Origin: Thermomicrobiales bacterium
GTDB lineage: Bacteria; Chloroflexota; Chloroflexia; Thermomicrobiales; UBA6265
Length of the DNA: 64,000 bases
Direction: 5' to 3'
Assembly (NCBI GenBank): GCA_030447415.1
Contig: JAUJOZ010000002.1
Location: 124,001 to 188,000, forward strand
This document shows positions 43,904 to 52,507 of this stretch, piece by piece; positions within the stretch are counted from its first letter, which is position 1; every line of letters begins with the position of its first letter. Made by a program: the position numbers and the translations under genes. The notes beneath the pieces were generated by a model. That model did not search any database, was not told where the DNA came from, and saw only the letters and a program-made list of their open reading frames with translations.

Positions 43904-44779
43904 ATGGAAGCGCAGGAGGCCGCCACCCTAATGCCAGAGGATCTGACTGGACCGGCCGAAAACTACCTAATCTCCGTGCCCGAGGCGGCGCGCCGGCTTG
44001 GGGTGTCGGAGGATCGCGTCCGCCAGATCGTGCGCGATCGAGGTATCCCTACTGGCCTGGTTGGGGGGCGCATCATCTTGGACGAGAGACGCCTGCCTGA
44101 GCTTGAGCGGGCCCACGAAGTGCCGGCGAGAGGGAGCCCACGGCGGGCCGCGAGAAGCCGGAGGCGCTGGGGACGGTCGCGTGTGAAGAGCAGAGTCTGG
44201 CGGGTGCTGGGCGAGGCCGCCGTTATCACGAGCCTGTTGGCGTTCGTCCGCATTGACGCCTTCTCGATCGCCCGTGCCGTGGCGGCAGCGATGGCGGCCG
44301 GCAATGGCCTCATCTGGTGGTTGGTGTGGCGTCGCGATCGGCGCACGCAACGACGAGACGACCCAGACACGTCGGGAGCACTCGAGACCGGCAGTCGAGT
44401 GCGCGAGGACTGGGAGGCAACACCCCAACTCAGTCCGTTCGGGATCCGCCTGCATGGCGTTCAGGGGCTGGTCGGCGCCATGTCCCTGGCCGTGCTCCTG
44501 GCATCTGCCTGGATGGAGGACTCGCCCAGTCTGTCCGAGGAGAACACGCCCACCGGAACACCGACGGCTCTGGCCAGTGCGACGCCGACCGCGACGGCAA
44601 CCGCGACCCTTTCCTCAACCGCGACCGTCACACCCACTACGACCCCCACCCCTACGCCACCGCCAACGCCCACGCCGGAGTTCGTCCTCCTGCCGGAGCG
44701 CCCAGTTCTTCCCCTGCCCGAGCCCCCGCGGAACGGACGTGGGGATGCCGCCCTGTCCCCCAACCGGGGGGGAGAGTGA
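43904..44779 (+). CDS. Membrane-anchored helix-turn-helix protein with a Thr/Pro-rich stalk
   Basis: A protein of about 291 residues with an unusual order. The N-terminus has an excisionase/MerR-like HTH (ISVPEAARRLGVSEDRVRQIVRDRGIPTGLVGGRIILDERRL). A basic region leads to hydrophobic segments (EAAVITSLLAFVRI ... SIARAVAAAMAAGNGLIWWLVW) and another span (VQGLVGAMSLAVLLASAW). About 60 residues of Thr/Pro/Ala stalk (TPTATATATLSS ... TPTPPPTPTP) follow, then a short Pro-rich end. The ATG at 43931 with AGGAGG 11 nt upstream is an alternative start. The layout suggests a DNA-binding domain inside the cell and a stalk outside, possibly a stress-sensing regulator. Confidence 0.7.
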   Translation: MEAQEAATLMPEDLTGPAENYLISVPEAARRLGVSEDRVRQIVRDRGIPTGLVGGRIILDERRLPELERAHEVPARGSPRRAARSRRRWGRSRVKSRVWRVLGEAAVITSLLAFVRIDAFSIARAVAAAMAAGNGLIWWLVWRRDRRTQRRDDPDTSGALETGSRVREDWEATPQLSPFGIRLHGVQGLVGAMSLAVLLASAWMEDSPSLSEENTPTGTPTALASATPTATATATLSSTATVTPTTTPTPTPPPTPTPEFVLLPERPVLPLPEPPRNGRGDAALSPNRGGE

Positions 44780-44785
44780 GGACCA

Positions 44786-44977
44786 CTACGGGCTGGAGAG
44801 GCCCTTGAGCAGATTCCAGAAGTCCGACCTGCGGTATTTCCGGGCGTGGTGGCCGTGGGGTCCGAGTTTTCGGCAGGAGAGGCTATCTGCGTAGAGACGA
44901 TAGTCGGTATCGTCAGGGAAGCGTTCGTAAGGTTCCCGCCCGAGAGCCCCCGACGCCGCAGAGCCTAGCTGCTCCAC
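44786..44977 (-). CDS. Possible 63-aa protein overlapping the upstream gene
   Basis: A GTG at 44977 lies inside the end of the 127-aa gene, as in translationally coupled pairs. After a weak first ten residues the sequence is protein-like: REPYERFPDDTDYRLYADSLSCRKLGPHGHHARKYRRSDFWNLLKGL. No family is recognised. Confidence 0.4.
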   Translation of the reverse strand: MEQLGSAASGALGREPYERFPDDTDYRLYADSLSCRKLGPHGHHARKYRRSDFWNLLKGLSSP

Positions 44978-45348
44978 TCGTCGTACACCCGCTCCCGCTC
45001 TTCCCGCCAGAATCCGCGCTTCTCCTCGTTGGACGCTCCGGTGGGGATCAGCCCGTACTCCTCCGCCAAGCCGTAGAAGCCAGGTCCGGGCATCTGATTG
45101 GTGCTGGAGACCGCGACCGCGGAGAGCATCGGGCGCCCTGCGGCTCGCTCGCGCTCCGTAATCGCACCGAGCATCTTACCGACCATCTGGCCCATGTAGC
45201 TGCCACCCTGTGGTAGACCCATGATCTCGGCGATCTGTCCGTACGTCACCGGCTGACGGGTTTCGGCCGCTCGGATGAGCAGTCCATACACGCGGATAAA
45301 GGCCTTTCCGTTTTCCAGATCGCTCGCCCCGGTGTTAGCGGTTGCCAT
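44965..45348 (-). CDS. Small winged-helix-like protein of unknown function
   Basis: A 127-residue protein. AFIRVYGLLIRAAETRQPVTYGQIAEIMGLP looks like a winged-helix opening similar to the DNA-binding part of alkyltransferase-like proteins (VTYGQIA). Next come MLGAITERERAAGRPMLSAVAVSS and GPGFYGLAEEYGLI, ending in a charged helix (EEKRGFWREERERVYDEW). No catalytic Cys of alkyltransferases is present. GGAGG is well placed before the ATG at 45348. The longer ORF upstream is not supported. DNA binding is inference. Confidence 0.7.
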   Translation of the reverse strand: MATANTGASDLENGKAFIRVYGLLIRAAETRQPVTYGQIAEIMGLPQGGSYMGQMVGKMLGAITERERAAGRPMLSAVAVSSTNQMPGPGFYGLAEEYGLIPTGASNEEKRGFWREERERVYDEWSS

Positions 45349-45812
45349 GCCTCTCCTCCCTCCGACGTGCTCCACCGACCGCTCCGCTTGCGGTCGCATC
45401 CTACAATTTCGAAGCGGTTTCGAATGGTGTAGTGGGAGTGGTGGAGACTCTCTTAGTAGAGGAGCAGCGGGCGTTCGATCACGCCGAAGGTTGATATGGT
45501 GGCGCTCCTCCTGGTCCCTTGAGAGCTCACCGAACGTGTCGTCGTGCGTCCGGCGCGAAGTATAGGCAAGCACTCGCCGGAGACGCTCGGAGCGGATCAG
45601 CCCCGTGGCGACGTCGCCTTGCTCGTTCAAGGACACCAATGGACGACGTGCCACGAGGTGCAACCCTACCGACCCCGCGGGAGTCAACCGACAGCGTCCT
45701 CCGCCAGGAGGAGAGCCGCAACCTCTCGGCCGACGCGCGGCGCGCCTACCGCCGGACGTTCGCCTCGCTCTCGGTGCGAAACGTCCGGACGGTGGCCGAC
45801 GCGATAATTGGT
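45349..45812. other. Intergenic stretch, no gene recognised
   Basis: At 45407-45424 the heptamer TTTCGAA occurs twice, separated by GCGG, about 60 nt upstream of the winged-helix-like gene. It may be an operator. Open frames elsewhere in this stretch lack start signals. Confidence 0.4.
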
Positions 45813-46991
45813 TCATCCGAGCCGGTAAAGTTCCCTCGCATTGCCCGCTAGGATCATGGCGGCGGCCGCGTCGGCGTCCGATTGGGAGAGCATCCCGTCG
45901 CTTACCAACTCGCGCAACACCGCCGCGACCGCCTGCTTCCCAAGCTTCGCGCTGGTGTAGTTGATCTCCGGGAGCGCGTAACCGTCGGAGCCGTAGCAGA
46001 CCTTGTTGAGCGGCGCCATCGCCAACACGCCCCGGACGATGTCCCACGCCGCGTTCCCGGCGAAGGGGATGCCCTCGCTCAGATCGCAGTAGACGCGTGG
46101 CAAGACGTTGGCGATGTACGCCGCCTCCCGGTGGTACGGGTAACCGGTGTGCACCAGCAGCACGCGGCAGGCGCGATAGGCCGGGAACCGCAAGAGATCC
46201 ATGAGGTACGCCGGGCGGCAGAGGAGGAGGTTGACCTCGAAGTCGCCCATTCCCGTGTGGATCTGGATCAGCACGTCGTGGTCCATGCAGAGCTCGAGCG
46301 CCCGGCAAAGCAGGTGATCCCGGAGCTTCTTCATGCTGCCGCCGCCCAGGCCGCGCCGGATGGCGTCAAGCGCCTGCAGGCCCTGGTCCGGCGTTCGCGA
46401 CAGCGGCGAGATATCGAGTCCGGTCCGGTAGGCGATGATCGACTTGACCCCCCTGAAGCCCTGGGTCGTCAGGGCGTTGGCGATCGTCTCGTCGTACCGG
46501 CGCCGGAACTCGCTCCAGCCGATGTCCGCCTTCAGGAGATCGGCGATCAGCGGCTCGATGCGGAAGACCGGAACCACCTCAACCGGCAGCTCGCCCCGCA
46601 CCCGCTCGACGTCGAGCATCGGGAGCGGGAACCCGAAGTCGAAGACCAGCGTCTCGAGCCGGGCATCGCCGTACAGGCGGGAGACGTACCCCGGATAGTT
46701 GTCGGCGACCGCCGCGTTGCGGGCCGCGACGACTGTGTCGACGGACGGCTCGACATCGAAGAAGCGAGCCAGGTCGAGGATCATCCGCTTGAAGTAGAGG
46801 GTGCTTCGCTTGATCCGCTGGAGCTCGTCCCGGACCTCCTCGGACCAGGCGACGCCCCCCGCCTCAAGGTACTGCCGGGAGCCGCCGCCGAACGCGGTGA
46901 GATCCGTGAATGCCTCGGCCGTGACCGCCCCGCGCTCGAGGAACGGGTGGCAATGGACGTCGACGACCGGCAGATGCTCGACCTCTATCAT
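45813..46991 (-). CDS. Amidohydrolase (metal-dependent TIM-barrel hydrolase) of the GS operon
   Basis: A 392-residue amidohydrolase-2-type protein. The metal motif VDVHCHP (HxH) is at about residues 13-15, with further His in LIQIHTGMGD and VLLVHTGYPYH, and Asp in CYGSDGYALPE. The combination with an adjacent glutamine-synthetase-like gene resembles the FluG arrangement, where both domains are fused. Its ATG is 2 nt after the stop of the ligase, so they are co-translated. It likely hydrolyses a gamma-glutamyl or amide product, but the substrate is unknown. Confidence 0.88.
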   Translation of the reverse strand: MIEVEHLPVVDVHCHPFLERGAVTAEAFTDLTAFGGGSRQYLEAGGVAWSEEVRDELQRIKRSTLYFKRMILDLARFFDVEPSVDTVVAARNAAVADNYPGYVSRLYGDARLETLVFDFGFPLPMLDVERVRGELPVEVVPVFRIEPLIADLLKADIGWSEFRRRYDETIANALTTQGFRGVKSIIAYRTGLDISPLSRTPDQGLQALDAIRRGLGGGSMKKLRDHLLCRALELCMDHDVLIQIHTGMGDFEVNLLLCRPAYLMDLLRFPAYRACRVLLVHTGYPYHREAAYIANVLPRVYCDLSEGIPFAGNAAWDIVRGVLAMAPLNKVCYGSDGYALPEINYTSAKLGKQAVAAVLRELVSDGMLSQSDADAAAAMILAGNARELYRLG

Positions 46992-46993
46992 GC

Positions 46994-48349
46994 CTAGATG
47001 ATCTCCAGGTAGGTCGCCCGTTCCCAGGGGTGGACGTGCGTCTCGTAAGCGGCCAACTCGTGCCGCTTGACCGTCAGGAAGTGCCTCAACGCGGTCTGCC
47101 CAACGGCCCCGGCCACCACCTCGTCCCCCTCGAGTGCCGCCAGCGCCTCCGAGAGGGTCCGCGGCAGGTAGGCGATGCCGTACCGCGTGATCTCCTCCGG
47201 CGTCAGGTGGCCGATATCCCCCTGGAAGGGCGGCGGCGGATCGACCCGCTGGCGGATGCCGTCGGCGCCGGCGCCAAGCAGGCCGGCCAGGAGCAGGAAG
47301 GGCTGACAACTGTTGTCGGGCGACCGGAACTCCAGGTGGCGCCGCCTGCCGGTGCCGGGGATGCGGACGACGCCGGAGCGGTTCCCGTATCCCCAGTAGG
47401 TGTTGGCCGGCGCCCACGAGCCGGGTTGGAGTCGCTTGTAGGAGTTCACCGTCGGCGCGCCCAGACCCGTGAGGGCGTCGACGTGACGAAGGATGCCGCC
47501 AAGGAACCAGCCCCCCAAGTCGGAGAGCGAGGTCTCGTCCTGGTCGGAGGCGGTGACGTCGTTCTCCCCCTCGGTGTCCCAGAGGCTGAGGTGGACATGC
47601 AGGCTGCACCCGGGCCAGTCGGCATACGGCTTCGGCATAAACGTCGCCACGTAGCCCTGCTCGCGAGCCAGATCGCGAACGGCCTCCTTGAGCGAGTAGT
47701 AGTCGTCGACGGCACGGATCGGATCGGCATGCCGGATCGACATCTCGTACTGGCCGCGACCGTACTCCTTGCCGAGTTGGGCGACCGTCACGCCCATTGA
47801 TCGCAACTCGTTGACGACCCGCTGGACAAATGCGTGCTCGACGGCCAGACCCGTCTGGCTGAACATCCGGGTCTGGTTGACCGGCTCGTACTCGGCGTCG
47901 TGGCCGCCGTGGAGCAGGTAGAACTCGGGTTCGAGCGCGGCCTGAACGGTGTAGCCGAGACCGCGCAGTTCCTCGACCGCCGCCGCCAGTCGTGTCCGCG
48001 GGCAGCCGTCCCAGGCTGCGCCGTCGGTCGAGCGCATCCAGGCGTGGCACCTGGCCGTGTTCGGATAGCGGGGAAGGACGGCGTAGGATTGCGGATTCGG
48101 GACGGCGAGAAAATCCCCGGTATCGGCCAGGAGCGTTGCCCCGACCGCCTGGTGGTCGTCGGCGGCCATGTTGAGATTCGCCAGCGCGAAGACCACGCCG
48201 TCGCGAACCGCGCCGCGAAAGCTCTCGCGCGGCAGCGTCTTGGCCGCCGCGCGCCCGCCGTAGTCGTGGTAGATGACCCAGAAGTGCTCGATCCCGTCGT
48301 CGTCGAGCCGTGCGAGCAGGGCATCCGCGTCGGTCGGTGGATTATCCAT
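46994..48349 (-). CDS. Glutamine synthetase-family ligase (possibly gamma-glutamylpolyamine or similar)
   Basis: A 451-residue GS-fold enzyme. Catalytic segments are ALEPEFYLLHGG, GKEYGRGQYEMSI, CSLHVHLSLWD (metal-binding His), NSYKRLQPGSWAPANTYWGYGNRS and RRRHLEFRSPDNSCQPFLLLAGLL. It lacks the adenylylation site and longer tail of true nitrogen-assimilation GS, as gamma-glutamylation ligases do. It is flanked by an M20 peptidase (8-nt overlap upstream) and an amidohydrolase, a set that fits catabolism of amines or N-acyl compounds rather than ammonia assimilation. Confidence 0.88.
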   Translation of the reverse strand: MDNPPTDADALLARLDDDGIEHFWVIYHDYGGRAAAKTLPRESFRGAVRDGVVFALANLNMAADDHQAVGATLLADTGDFLAVPNPQSYAVLPRYPNTARCHAWMRSTDGAAWDGCPRTRLAAAVEELRGLGYTVQAALEPEFYLLHGGHDAEYEPVNQTRMFSQTGLAVEHAFVQRVVNELRSMGVTVAQLGKEYGRGQYEMSIRHADPIRAVDDYYSLKEAVRDLAREQGYVATFMPKPYADWPGCSLHVHLSLWDTEGENDVTASDQDETSLSDLGGWFLGGILRHVDALTGLGAPTVNSYKRLQPGSWAPANTYWGYGNRSGVVRIPGTGRRRHLEFRSPDNSCQPFLLLAGLLGAGADGIRQRVDPPPPFQGDIGHLTPEEITRYGIAYLPRTLSEALAALEGDEVVAGAVGQTALRHFLTVKRHELAAYETHVHPWERATYLEII

Positions 48350-49520
48350 CGGTCAATTCCTCGTCCTCAGCGATCGCTTGCAGCAGCTTGGCGAGCAATG
48401 CCGTCCGCGGAACGATGCTGCTGCGCAGGATGTATTCGCCGGGGCTATGGTCGAGCCCGCCGATCGGCCCTAAGCCGTCGAGTCCCGGCGTCCCGGCGTG
48501 GACCGCGTGGCTGACGTCCGAGGCGCCGCCCGTTGCCGCGCCCTTGAGCGGGAAGCCGAGGTCGCCCGCGATCCGAGTCGCGTGCCGCTCCAACCGAACG
48601 GTCCCGGCCGAGCGCTCCATCGCCGGCATTCCCGGTCCGCCGCTGAGCTCCATCGTCGCGGTCACGCCGGGGACTCTGGGCGACGCGACGACCTGCCGCA
48701 GCGCACCGGCGAGCTCCTCCATCTCGGCATTGGACCAGGCCCGCAGATCGAAGAGGACGGAGGCGCGGTCGGCGACGATGTTCGGGTTCGCCCCGCCCTC
48801 GATCCGCCCCGGATTGACGGTCATCCCCGGCTTCAGCCCGTTCAAGCCGAAGGCGGTGTCGATGATACGCGCCAGCGCGAGGGTCGCACTCGCTCCTTTC
48901 TCCGGCTCGACCCCGGCGTGCGCCGCTTTCCCGATCACCTCGACTTTGTACCAACGGCTCGCTTTGCGCGACGTGACGATGTCGCCGTTCGCCCGCGCCG
49001 CCTCGAGCGTCAGCACCGCGTGGTGCTTGGGTCCTTCCTCGCGCAGCAGCTCGACCGAGTGGCGCTGCTCGATCTCCTCGTCCGAGACGATGACGACGGT
49101 GATCAAGCCATAGTCCCGCCAGCCGACCGTAGCGAGTACCTGGAGCGCGTACAGCCCCGTCAGCAGCCCGGCCTTCATGTCGCAGGTACCGGGACCGAGG
49201 ACCTTGTCGCCCTCGATGGTGAGGGGACGAGCGGCGGCCGTGCCCGACGGATAGACGGTATCGGCGTGGCCGATCAGCAGGATCCGCGCCGTGCCCCCGC
49301 CCCGACGCCGGGCGACTAGATCGTCGCCCCAGTCGGCCTGCGGCCGTCGCTCCACGTCGAAGCCGAGCGGGTGAAACTGCTCCGCAAACCACGTCTGCAC
49401 GCGATCGACACCGGGCTTGTCGTAGGTGCCGGAGTCGATGCCGGCGAGATGTCGAAGGTCGTCCAGGTAGTGATCGACCCGCGCTTCGAGCTTGGATACG
49501 ATCGGGTCGTGCTCGCTCAC
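48342..49520 (-). CDS. M20-family metallopeptidase (carboxypeptidase G2-like)
   Basis: A 392-residue zinc peptidase/deacylase. Metal ligands are visible: His in LLIGHADTVYP, Asp in GTCDMKAGL, the Glu pair in VSDEEIEQ, and a C-terminal His in GLDHSPGEY. A dimerisation lid domain lies between (KVEVIGKAAHAGVEPEKGASATLALARII). It is first gene of the operon with the ligase and amidohydrolase, overlapping the ligase by 8 nt. The GTG at 49520 has GGGAG 9 nt upstream; a GTG at 49541 gives seven more residues. Likely a glutamate or amide-bond hydrolase. Confidence 0.88.
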   Translation of the reverse strand: MSEHDPIVSKLEARVDHYLDDLRHLAGIDSGTYDKPGVDRVQTWFAEQFHPLGFDVERRPQADWGDDLVARRRGGGTARILLIGHADTVYPSGTAAARPLTIEGDKVLGPGTCDMKAGLLTGLYALQVLATVGWRDYGLITVVIVSDEEIEQRHSVELLREEGPKHHAVLTLEAARANGDIVTSRKASRWYKVEVIGKAAHAGVEPEKGASATLALARIIDTAFGLNGLKPGMTVNPGRIEGGANPNIVADRASVLFDLRAWSNAEMEELAGALRQVVASPRVPGVTATMELSGGPGMPAMERSAGTVRLERHATRIAGDLGFPLKGAATGGASDVSHAVHAGTPGLDGLGPIGGLDHSPGEYILRSSIVPRTALLAKLLQAIAEDEELTDG

Positions 49521-50022
49521 CTCGATCGGCTCCCTTTCCACGCTGCCACCCGGCGACCGGCGCGACGACCTCGGCGCTGACCTTACCGCCGAGCGTCTCC
49601 CGGAGTGCTCGGCCGAGGAGGCGCGGCGACGCCCCCGGTCCTCGCGGTCCTTCGCGGCACGGGCTTCCCGCTTGTTCTTGGCTCGATTCCGGGCCAGCGC
49701 CCGACCGCGAGGCTAACGGGATGACGTCGGCCGTGTAAGGGCAAGTATTGTCGATGCTCGAGACGCCGCGGTCGAGTCGCCAAGAAACCCTGGTGGATCA
49801 GTCGAAAACGTGCGGCCCCGGCCGCCAGGTGGTGGGCGTCCGACGCGCGTGTGCGATCCGTTTCGATCCGCCCCCACGCCTTCACCGCTGGACGGCGTGT
49901 CGTCGCGCGGCCGCTGAGATGTCCGCCACCGCCGGGGCGCTACGGAAGTGTGCGCCGCGGGTGAACATGGGGCACGGCGGCGAGCCAATCAGGGTTACCC
50001 GGACGGGCGCTCATTGGCTCGG
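49521..50022. other. Intergenic stretch without a recognised gene
   Basis: Five hundred bases with short overlapping open frames of Arg/Pro-rich composition only. It should contain the promoter of the M20 operon, but no clear hexamers were found. Confidence 0.5.
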
Positions 50023-50894
50023 TCAGGATGCCCGTGTACGGTGCATCTTCTCGAGCCCGGCCTGCTGTCGTCGCAGGCGTGCTTCCGCGCCGTGAACCGC
50101 ACGCCGTGCTCGCTCGTCGCCGAGGTGGCGGAACGTGGCAAAGAGGGCCAACACTCCTCGAAGCGCACCGAGGCGGGCCGGCGCTCAAGGTCGAACCCCG
50201 CGCCGCGCTCGATCCGCTTCAGCCCGCCCCTGCCCAGGATGCGGGCCATGGCGGCGCGCACGCTTGGCTGCCACGCCGTGAATGCAAAGACGACGACATC
50301 GCGGAACAATTCAGCGTCGTCCGGGTCAATGACGGGTGGTCCGCGCTTGCGCAGGCGCAACAGCACCACCTCAACACGGGGTGCCAGCACGAAGTCGGTC
50401 GGCCGGAAGCGGTGAACGAGCGTCGGCTCGAACCAGGGTTTCAACAAGAGGGCGGACAGGGACTCGCATGGCTCCCCGAGGACCTTGGCGGCTGCCTCTT
50501 GTTGGACAACCAAGTACGCATCCTCCGGCGGCCATGCCCCGCTCGTCAGCTTGGTGACGATGGCGGACGTGATGTTGAACGGGATGCTCGCAAAGACCTT
50601 GTATCCCGTGATCGGGAGCGGGAAGGGCAGGAAGTCCGCCTCGAACACCGCCACGTTGCCGACTGCGGCAAACCGGGCCGACAGCTCGTCGGCACGGTCC
50701 GGATCCTTCTCGATCGCCAGGACTTGACGGCAGCGGGTGGCCAGCCGTTCCGTGATCGCCCCCTTGTCCAGCCCGATCTCGACCACTAGGTCGTCCGGAC
50801 CGATGCTTGAGCGCTCGAGCAGGCGGTCGACGAGCCGGCGGCTGCGGAGGAAGTTCTGGGAATACGCGACGCTGCGGCGGTGAGCAGATGACAT
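50023..50894 (-). CDS. Erm-type 23S rRNA adenine N6-methyltransferase, apparent frameshift near the end
   Basis: Rossmann SAM methyltransferase of the Erm/KsgA superfamily. SQNFL (12-16) is the family opening, VVEIGLDKGAIT (37-48) the SAM loop with E62 on the next strand, DFLPFPLP the acidic motif, and SIPFNITS (103-110) the NIPY-type catalytic motif with Ser for Asn. FVLAPRVEVVLLRLRKR and the helical C-terminus fit Erm, the ErmD type best, rather than KsgA. It would dimethylate A2058 and give macrolide-lincosamide resistance. Near 50150 one base seems missing: EEWLALFATFRHLGDERARR continues in the next frame to a stop at 50023, whereas the written frame runs to 49995. GGAGG lies 5 nt before the ATG. 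Confidence 0.82.
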
Positions 50895-51067
50895 AAGCCC
50901 CTCCGGAGCGAGTCTGGGGACACTCAGCGACGCCGCACCGCCGGTTGGCGAGTGCGACGTGAGCGGAGCCCGAACTCGATTAGGAGGTTACGCGGAGAAC
51001 ACGAGGGGTCGGCGTCGGCGACGCCGGTCGTGCGGCACCCGAGTCCTGGACCGCGGAGGGGGTCCGC
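50895..51067 (-). promoter_or_regulatory. Predicted translational attenuator of the erm-type gene
   Basis: The 173-nt leader lies between the short ORF and erm. The erm ribosome-binding site (CGGAGGGG, 50898-50905) is perfectly complementary to CCCCTCCG at 51054-51061, a few nt after the leader stop codon. That segment can instead pair locally (GCGGA/TCCGC around CCCCC). A ribosome stalled on the leader would cover it and free the erm start, the classical erm mechanism. Other GC-rich stems fill the middle. Confidence 0.6.
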
Positions 51068-51109
51068 TCAGGCTCGGCGAATGCGGATGAACACGTAGTA
51101 TCCAGTCAT
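51068..51109 (-). CDS. Predicted 13-aa leader peptide of the erm-type gene
   Basis: MTGYYVFIRIRRA and TGA. It contains Arg-Ile-Arg, a +X+ pattern that arrests macrolide-bound ribosomes in leaders of the ErmD type (RLR), next to a hydrophobic VFI. There is no ribosome-binding site; the ATG is 9 nt after the predicted -10 box, so the transcript may be leaderless or nearly so. Confidence 0.6.
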   Translation of the reverse strand: MTGYYVFIRIRRA

Positions 51110-51118
51110 GGCAGAGGC

Positions 51119-51147
51119 ATCGTAGCGGCGAGGCCGGCGCCGGTTAA
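51119..51147 (-). promoter_or_regulatory. Promoter of the erm leader
   Basis: On the minus strand TTAACC and TACGAT with exactly 17 bp between, each four of six to consensus. Predicted transcription would begin within about 3 nt of the leader-peptide ATG. Confidence 0.5.
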
Positions 51148-51461
51148 GCCCGGAGCCGCGCCGAGCCTTCGAGTGGGCGAACCGGGTGCGTTCGGGTGGA
51201 GCGCGTCTTGCGACGGCACGGGACGCGCCGCCGGCCGGCGCGCGGTCCTCGACCGCCGCGGCCAACCAGGAGCGGGTCCTGGAGATGGGTGAGGACCACC
51301 CGGTTCGCCTCGCGACCCGGGCACGGTGGGGCTCAACGCGGCCTCCGCGCTCCTCGAAGGCGTGGTTGCTGTGGCGGCGCCCGCGTGATTGCCCCACCGG
51401 CCGTCGCGACCCAATCGAGGTCGCGCCCCACTGGCACCCTTCCCAGCGGCGAGGGCTTGGC
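51148..51461. other. Intergenic stretch between divergent erm and esterase genes
   Basis: No gene recognised. Open frames on both strands here are Arg/Pro/Ala-rich shadows. Confidence 0.5.
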
Positions 51462-52343
51462 ATGGAACGTCACAGCTTCTCGATGTCGAACGTCGCGTTC
51501 TCACGGCGCGGCCTGCTCGGCCTCGGCGCGCTGGCCGGCGCCGCCGCGGCGACGTTCCGTGGGACCGATCGCACGACGCGGAGCGCAGCGATGGCACGAG
51601 ACAAGACGCGAGGGAGATCCCTCGGCACCCCGACGGCGGAGGAGGGGCGCTTGCTGGCGCGGCCCCAAGAGCGGGTCGAAGCCGCCCCGACGGGGCTGCA
51701 CCCGTTGGGGCTGGAGGACCGGCGCGACGGTCTCCTCTACGTGCCACCCAGCTACCGGGCGGACCAGCCGGCGCCGCTGGCTGTGATGCTGCACGGCGCC
51801 GGGGGCGACGCCCCGCACGGACTCGACTTGCTCCGGCCCCTGGCCGACGCGGCGGGGCTGATCTTGCTGGCGCCCGCGTCGCGCGGGCGGACGTGGGACG
51901 TCATCCTCGGTCGGTACGGACCGGACATCGACTTCATCGACCGAGCGCTGGGGCAGACGTTCGCGCGGTACGCGGTGGACCCGGACCGCCTCGCGGTCGG
52001 TGGGTTCTCGGACGGGGCGTCCTACGCGCTATCGATCGGCATCACCAACGGCGACCTGTTCTCCCACATCGTCGCGTTCTCGCCTGGGTTCATGGCGCCG
52101 GCGGACCAGCGGGGCGAGCCGCGCGTCTACATCTCTCACGGCACGCGGGACGAGGTCCTGCCGATCGATGTGTGCAGTCGCCGGATCGTGCCGCAACTCG
52201 AGCGCGCCCGGTACGAGGTGCGGTACACGGAGTTCGACGGCCCCCACACCGTCCCGCCGGAGATCACGCGCGAGGCGCTGGACTGGTTCCTGGCCGATCG
52301 GGACCGAGCCACTCCCGCCGCCTCACCCGCTGCCCGTCGCTGA
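51462..52343 (+). CDS. Tat-exported alpha/beta-hydrolase esterase (PHB-depolymerase-like)
   Basis: A 293-residue exported hydrolase. A twin-arginine signal (FSRRGLLGLGALAGAAAATF) precedes a catalytic domain with the oxyanion segment VMLHGAGGDA. The nucleophile is in GFSDGASYA, the Asp in ISHGTRDEVLPID, and the His in FDGPHTVPPE. The layout matches the dienelactone hydrolase/PHB-depolymerase type of esterases. The ATG at 51462 follows GAGGG at 6 nt. A hairpin terminator lies 130 bp downstream. Substrate unknown. Confidence 0.83.
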   Translation: MERHSFSMSNVAFSRRGLLGLGALAGAAAATFRGTDRTTRSAAMARDKTRGRSLGTPTAEEGRLLARPQERVEAAPTGLHPLGLEDRRDGLLYVPPSYRADQPAPLAVMLHGAGGDAPHGLDLLRPLADAAGLILLAPASRGRTWDVILGRYGPDIDFIDRALGQTFARYAVDPDRLAVGGFSDGASYALSIGITNGDLFSHIVAFSPGFMAPADQRGEPRVYISHGTRDEVLPIDVCSRRIVPQLERARYEVRYTEFDGPHTVPPEITREALDWFLADRDRATPAASPAARR

Positions 52344-52476
52344 TCTGGACGCTCGCCGGACGGAGCGGGACAGACCGGGAACCGATCGCCAATCGAGCGC
52401 CCGCGGACGGCGCGATGGTTGGTCACGCACTGCGTGGTTTGGTGGTGCGGGCGCTCCATCGTCGGCTGCCCGCCGC

Positions 52477-52507
52477 AACGCGGGCGGGTATCGTGCCCGC
52501 CCGCGTT
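52477..52507. terminator. Terminator between the esterase and coiled-coil genes
   Basis: A perfect 12-bp stem (AACGCGGGCGGG and its complement) with a 7-nt loop, ending in TTTGT. It serves convergent genes. Confidence 0.75.

Noticed and set aside
50023..50894. KsgA (16S dimethyltransferase) as the identity of the Erm-type gene
   Set aside because: Considered because of the shared superfamily motifs. The C-terminal pattern, the SIPF motif context and the regulated leader favour Erm, though KsgA-like activity is not excluded.
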